DNA of 7,753 nt, taken from NCBI GenBank assembly GCA_004555635.1, contig SFHN01000049.1:1-7753 (forward strand). The letters are read 5' to 3'. Under the pieces are notes generated by a model. That model saw only the letters and a list, made by a program, of their open reading frames with translations. It did not search any database and had not been told where the DNA came from. Origin of the DNA: [Eubacterium] saphenum. Its GTDB lineage: Bacteria; Bacillota; Clostridia; Oscillospirales; Ruminococcaceae. Every line of letters starts with the position of its first letter. The stretch's first letter is position 1. The translations under genes and the position numbers were made by a program. This document shows positions 5,414-7,753 of the stretch, piece by piece.

Positions 5414-7753
5414 ATGGCAAGCGACATTATGAGATTAAGCGGCATAAACTCGGGCTATGACACCGAGTCTATGATTCAGGCGATGATGAGCACCTATCAG
5501 ACGAAGATAGACAACCAGCAGAAGCGGCTGACGAAGCTAAGCTGGCAGCAGGAGGCATATCGCGACGTCACAAGCAAGCTCACCACCTTTAAGAACAAGT
5601 ATTTTGACATACTGAGCAAGGACAACTACCTTTTAAGCCCGTCCTCGTTCAAGAAGTTCAACTCGACCATAACGTCAAAGCTTTCGGGCGACGTCGCTAA
5701 GGGACTCAGCGTTTCCACAACGCAGAACACGCTTGAAACCTCGTACAAGGTAACGGTTGACCAACTCGCGACGGCGGCAAGCGTAAAGGGCGCTTCCATT
5801 TCTGCGGGCGCATTTTCGCTCGACCTTGACAAGGCGGCAGAGTTCTCGCTGTATTCCACGTCCGACGGCAAGACCGACGCTGACGGAAACCCGATTGCAA
5901 CCTACGATTTCGCGCTCGACGTAAAGGTCGGCAGCGTTACGAAGTCGGTTGAGTTTTCGGTTGAGGCGAGTGTAAAGGACGACGTTGTCGATACCGACAG
6001 CTTCAGGCAGTCTGCACTCGAGTCGCTCAACAAGTCGCTTCAGAAGGCTTTCGGCTACTCCGGAAGAAAGGACGGCGACGCGACCGCACAGACCGACGCG
6101 GACGGAAATGAGTGGTATATTCAGGCAAGGGCTGACGGCGGGAAGCTGACATTTGACGTCGGCGGAAACGCAAGCGCAACCATCACCGAGAAGGTCGGCA
6201 ACTTCGGGCTTGCGGAAAAGTCCGAGAAGGTCAGCGTATATCCCGGAAGCGTTGTTACGGGCATAAACACCTTTACCGTTGACGTTGACGGAAAGACGAA
6301 GAACGTTTCCTTTAACGGCGTGTCCACGACCTACTACGAAAGCAAGGACCTGCCCGGAAACGAGGCTATCAACAAGGAATACCTTGCGCTTAAAAAGGCT
6401 GCATACATAAAGGAGAACAAGCTTTCCGCAGACGCGGAGGTATCCGAAAAGGAGCTTTCCGAGTTCAAGTATTCCGTAGCGCAGGCGGCAAAGGACAAGA
6501 ACACCGCGGCAATCTCCGAGGCGCTTAACAAGGAGTTCTCCAAAGACGGGATAACCTTCAGCTATGACGGAGCGAACGTCACCGCGAAGAAGGGCGGCGA
6601 GGCTGTCGAGCTTTCCATAACGGCGGTTTACGGCGGCACGCTCGGCGTTGCAAAGGGCAGCGAGGGCAACAAGTTCACCGCGAAATCGAAGCTTTCCGAT
6701 ATGGGCATTGCGGCAAACACCGATGACGGCGGCTATTCGTTCGAGATAAACGGCGCGCGCATTGCGCTTTCGTACAACGCGACTATCGACGACCTTATGA
6801 CCGAGGTGAACAAGAGCGGCGCAGGCGTTGAGATGACCTATTCCGCGCTTACAAACAGCTTTGAGCTTACAGCGAAGAATATGGGCAGCGCCGAGGAAAT
6901 CGACATCACCGCAAATGCGCTTACAGACGCGCTGGGGCTGACAAAGGACGGCAGCGCCGTAAACTACACCGCGGGACAGAACTCTGTTTTCGAGATAAAC
7001 GGCGAAACGATTTACCACAACTCAAACTCGTTCACGACAGACGGCACGACGTTCAACTTTGACGAGGACATCGAGCTTGGCGACACCTACACCGTTGGGC
7101 TTTCAAAGAGCTACGACGACGTAAAGCAGTCGATAAAGGATTTCATCACCGACTACAACAAGCTTATCGAGGACGTCTACGGCTATACCGGAACAGCGCC
7201 CGCGCGCGACAGCAAGAACAACCTCTACGAGCCGCTGACCGACGCGCAGCGCGAGGAAATGTCCGAGGACGAGATAGAAAAGTGGGAGAAAACCGCAAAG
7301 CAGGGCGTGCTTTACAACGACACTACCGTAACGGGCATTATGTCGAAGATACGCACCGCGCTTTACAGCTCGGTTGATATGGGCGACGGGAAGAACTTCG
7401 GGCTTTACAGCATGGGCATAAAGACCTCGAACGACTACACCGAGCACGGAAAGCTGGAGCTTGACGAGAGCGCGTTTGACACGGCATTCGAGAAGTACGG
7501 CGACGAGATTGTAAAGCTGTTTACCGACAGCACAAGCTCTGTAATGAAAAAGGTAAGCGACATCATCGACGGCGCGGTAAGAACCACCTCCACCAACCGC
7601 GGAACGCTTGTACAGAAGGCAGGCATAGAAAAGGGTGCGTCTGCGACCGACAACTATATCTACCGCCAGATGCAGAGCATAAACACCCGCATAACCCAGC
7701 TGCAAAAGCGCTACGACGCCAAGGAAGAGTATTGGTGGGGCGTTTTTACCAAC
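5414..7753 (+). CDS. fliD: Flagellar filament cap protein FliD (HAP2), unusually long, 3' end outside window
   Basis: The reading frame stays open for 780 codons to the window edge. FliD forms the cap at the filament tip, where flagellin subunits fold into place. The FliD N-terminal domain covers about residues 1-120, with RLSGINSGYDTESMIQAMM (7-25), WQQEAYRDV (44-52) and a helical D0/D1 segment. A variable beta-rich region (about 130-430) follows. A canonical Flagellin_IN motif (441-499) starts FEINGARIALSYNATIDDLM. The C-terminal domain starts near FEINGETIYH (526) and contains YEPLTDAQREEMSEDEIEKW (605-624), typical of Bacillota FliD, and GDEIVKLFTD (696-705). The final visible residues, QLQKRYDAKEEYWWGVFTN, match the start of the last helix; perhaps 25-35 residues are missing. 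B. subtilis FliD has about 500 residues, so this one is much enlarged. No Cys is present. It starts 3 nt after csrA. Confidence 0.96.
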   Translation, partial: MASDIMRLSGINSGYDTESMIQAMMSTYQTKIDNQQKRLTKLSWQQEAYRDVTSKLTTFKNKYFDILSKDNYLLSPSSFKKFNSTITSKLSGDVAKGLSVSTTQNTLETSYKVTVDQLATAASVKGASISAGAFSLDLDKAAEFSLYSTSDGKTDADGNPIATYDFALDVKVGSVTKSVEFSVEASVKDDVVDTDSFRQSALESLNKSLQKAFGYSGRKDGDATAQTDADGNEWYIQARADGGKLTFDVGGNASATITEKVGNFGLAEKSEKVSVYPGSVVTGINTFTVDVDGKTKNVSFNGVSTTYYESKDLPGNEAINKEYLALKKAAYIKENKLSADAEVSEKELSEFKYSVAQAAKDKNTAAISEALNKEFSKDGITFSYDGANVTAKKGGEAVELSITAVYGGTLGVAKGSEGNKFTAKSKLSDMGIAANTDDGGYSFEINGARIALSYNATIDDLMTEVNKSGAGVEMTYSALTNSFELTAKNMGSAEEIDITANALTDALGLTKDGSAVNYTAGQNSVFEINGETIYHNSNSFTTDGTTFNFDEDIELGDTYTVGLSKSYDDVKQSIKDFITDYNKLIEDVYGYTGTAPARDSKNNLYEPLTDAQREEMSEDEIEKWEKTAKQGVLYNDTTVTGIMSKIRTALYSSVDMGDGKNFGLYSMGIKTSNDYTEHGKLELDESAFDTAFEKYGDEIVKLFTDSTSSVMKKVSDIIDGAVRTTSTNRGTLVQKAGIEKGASATDNYIYRQMQSINTRITQLQKRYDAKEEYWWGVFTN
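5903..6913 (+). repeat. Modular variable region of FliD: two diverged modules and a Flagellin_IN motif
   Basis: Three successive segments share a similar order of elements. Segment A (residues about 164-260) has strands YDFALDVKVGSVTKSVEFSV, a helix ALESLNKSLQKAFGYSG and strands WYIQARADGGKLTFDV. Segment B (about 284-404) has strands INTFTVDVDGKTKNVSFNG, a long charged insert, a helix ISEALNKEF and strands GITFSYDGANVTAKKGGEAV. Segment C (441-499) is the recognisable Flagellin_IN motif with FEINGARIALSY, a helix DDLMTEVNKSG and strands ending in EEIDIT. The match between A/B and C is in layout and a few residues, not high identity. A and B also resemble the two modules in FlgL. Confidence 0.45.

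Noticed and set aside
6695..6702. TCCGATAT inside fliD as a sigma-28 -10 element
   Set aside because: No TAAA-like -35 at 14-16 nt upstream, and no gene start follows nearby; a chance match.
5675..7018. 447-codon open frame on the minus strand opposite fliD
   Set aside because: Same codon-bias shadow effect. The sense strand encodes a continuous FliD with recognisable N-terminal, Flagellin_IN and C-terminal parts; the antisense translation shows no family resemblance.
7103..7705. 200-codon minus-strand open frame opposite the FliD C-terminal domain
   Set aside because: The opposite strand encodes conserved FliD C-terminal motifs; the antisense product has no recognisable features.
1..7753. 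CRISPR array, tRNA, rRNA, insertion sequence or attachment site
   Set aside because: No regularly spaced direct repeats, no cloverleaf-like segment and no transposase or integrase-like protein were seen; apart from the first 175 bases nearly all sequence is flagellar coding sequence.

Overview
The window is one compact late flagellar operon, read entirely on the + strand and cut off at the right edge. Gene order is flgM - flgN - flgK - flgL - DUF6470 gene (yviE-like) - fliW - csrA - fliD. This is close to the Bacillus subtilis flgM-flgN-flgK-flgL-yviE-fliW-csrA cluster. The gene order, the DUF6470 gene, the FliW/CsrA pair and the strong GGAGG ribosome binding sites all point to a motile Bacillota bacterium. 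Moderate GC content and frequent GC-ending codons (gac, aac, cgc, gcg) would suit a gut or environmental member of class Clostridia, such as an Oscillospirales/Ruminococcus relative. That taxonomic narrowing is inference.

Layout. Positions 1-71 hold the tail of an upstream transcription unit, with a perfect 10-bp-stem Rho-independent terminator. A near-consensus sigma-28 (FliA/SigD) promoter follows at 93-120, then a leader of about 50 nt. Eight genes come next with gaps of only 3 to 27 nt and no internal terminator: the anti-sigma factor (flgM, 176-439), the hook-junction chaperone (flgN, 444-926), the two hook-filament junction proteins (flgK, 935-2515; flgL, 2529-4082), a DUF6470 protein of unknown function (4110-4730), the flagellin-homeostasis pair fliW (4747-5175) and csrA (5180-5410), and the filament cap gene fliD (5414 to beyond 7753). 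There is no gene-free stretch longer than 300 bases.

How the genes work together. Sigma-28 becomes active once the hook-basal body is complete and FlgM has been exported or otherwise neutralised. It then drives this operon, whose first gene encodes its own inhibitor, giving a negative feedback loop. FlgN escorts FlgK and probably FlgL to the export gate, FlgK and FlgL form the hook-filament junction, and FliD caps the growing filament. FliW and CsrA form the post-transcriptional switch that matches flagellin translation to export. The flagellin gene that switch should control is not in this window; fliD occupies the slot after csrA.

No previously undescribed system is evident. The most interesting features are enlarged, modular variable regions in the extracellular proteins. 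FlgL (517 aa) carries two tandem copies of a strand-strand-helix-strand-strand module 96 residues apart. FliD (at least 780 aa) carries two regions of similar layout in front of a canonical Flagellin_IN motif, plus a Lys/Glu-rich helical insertion.
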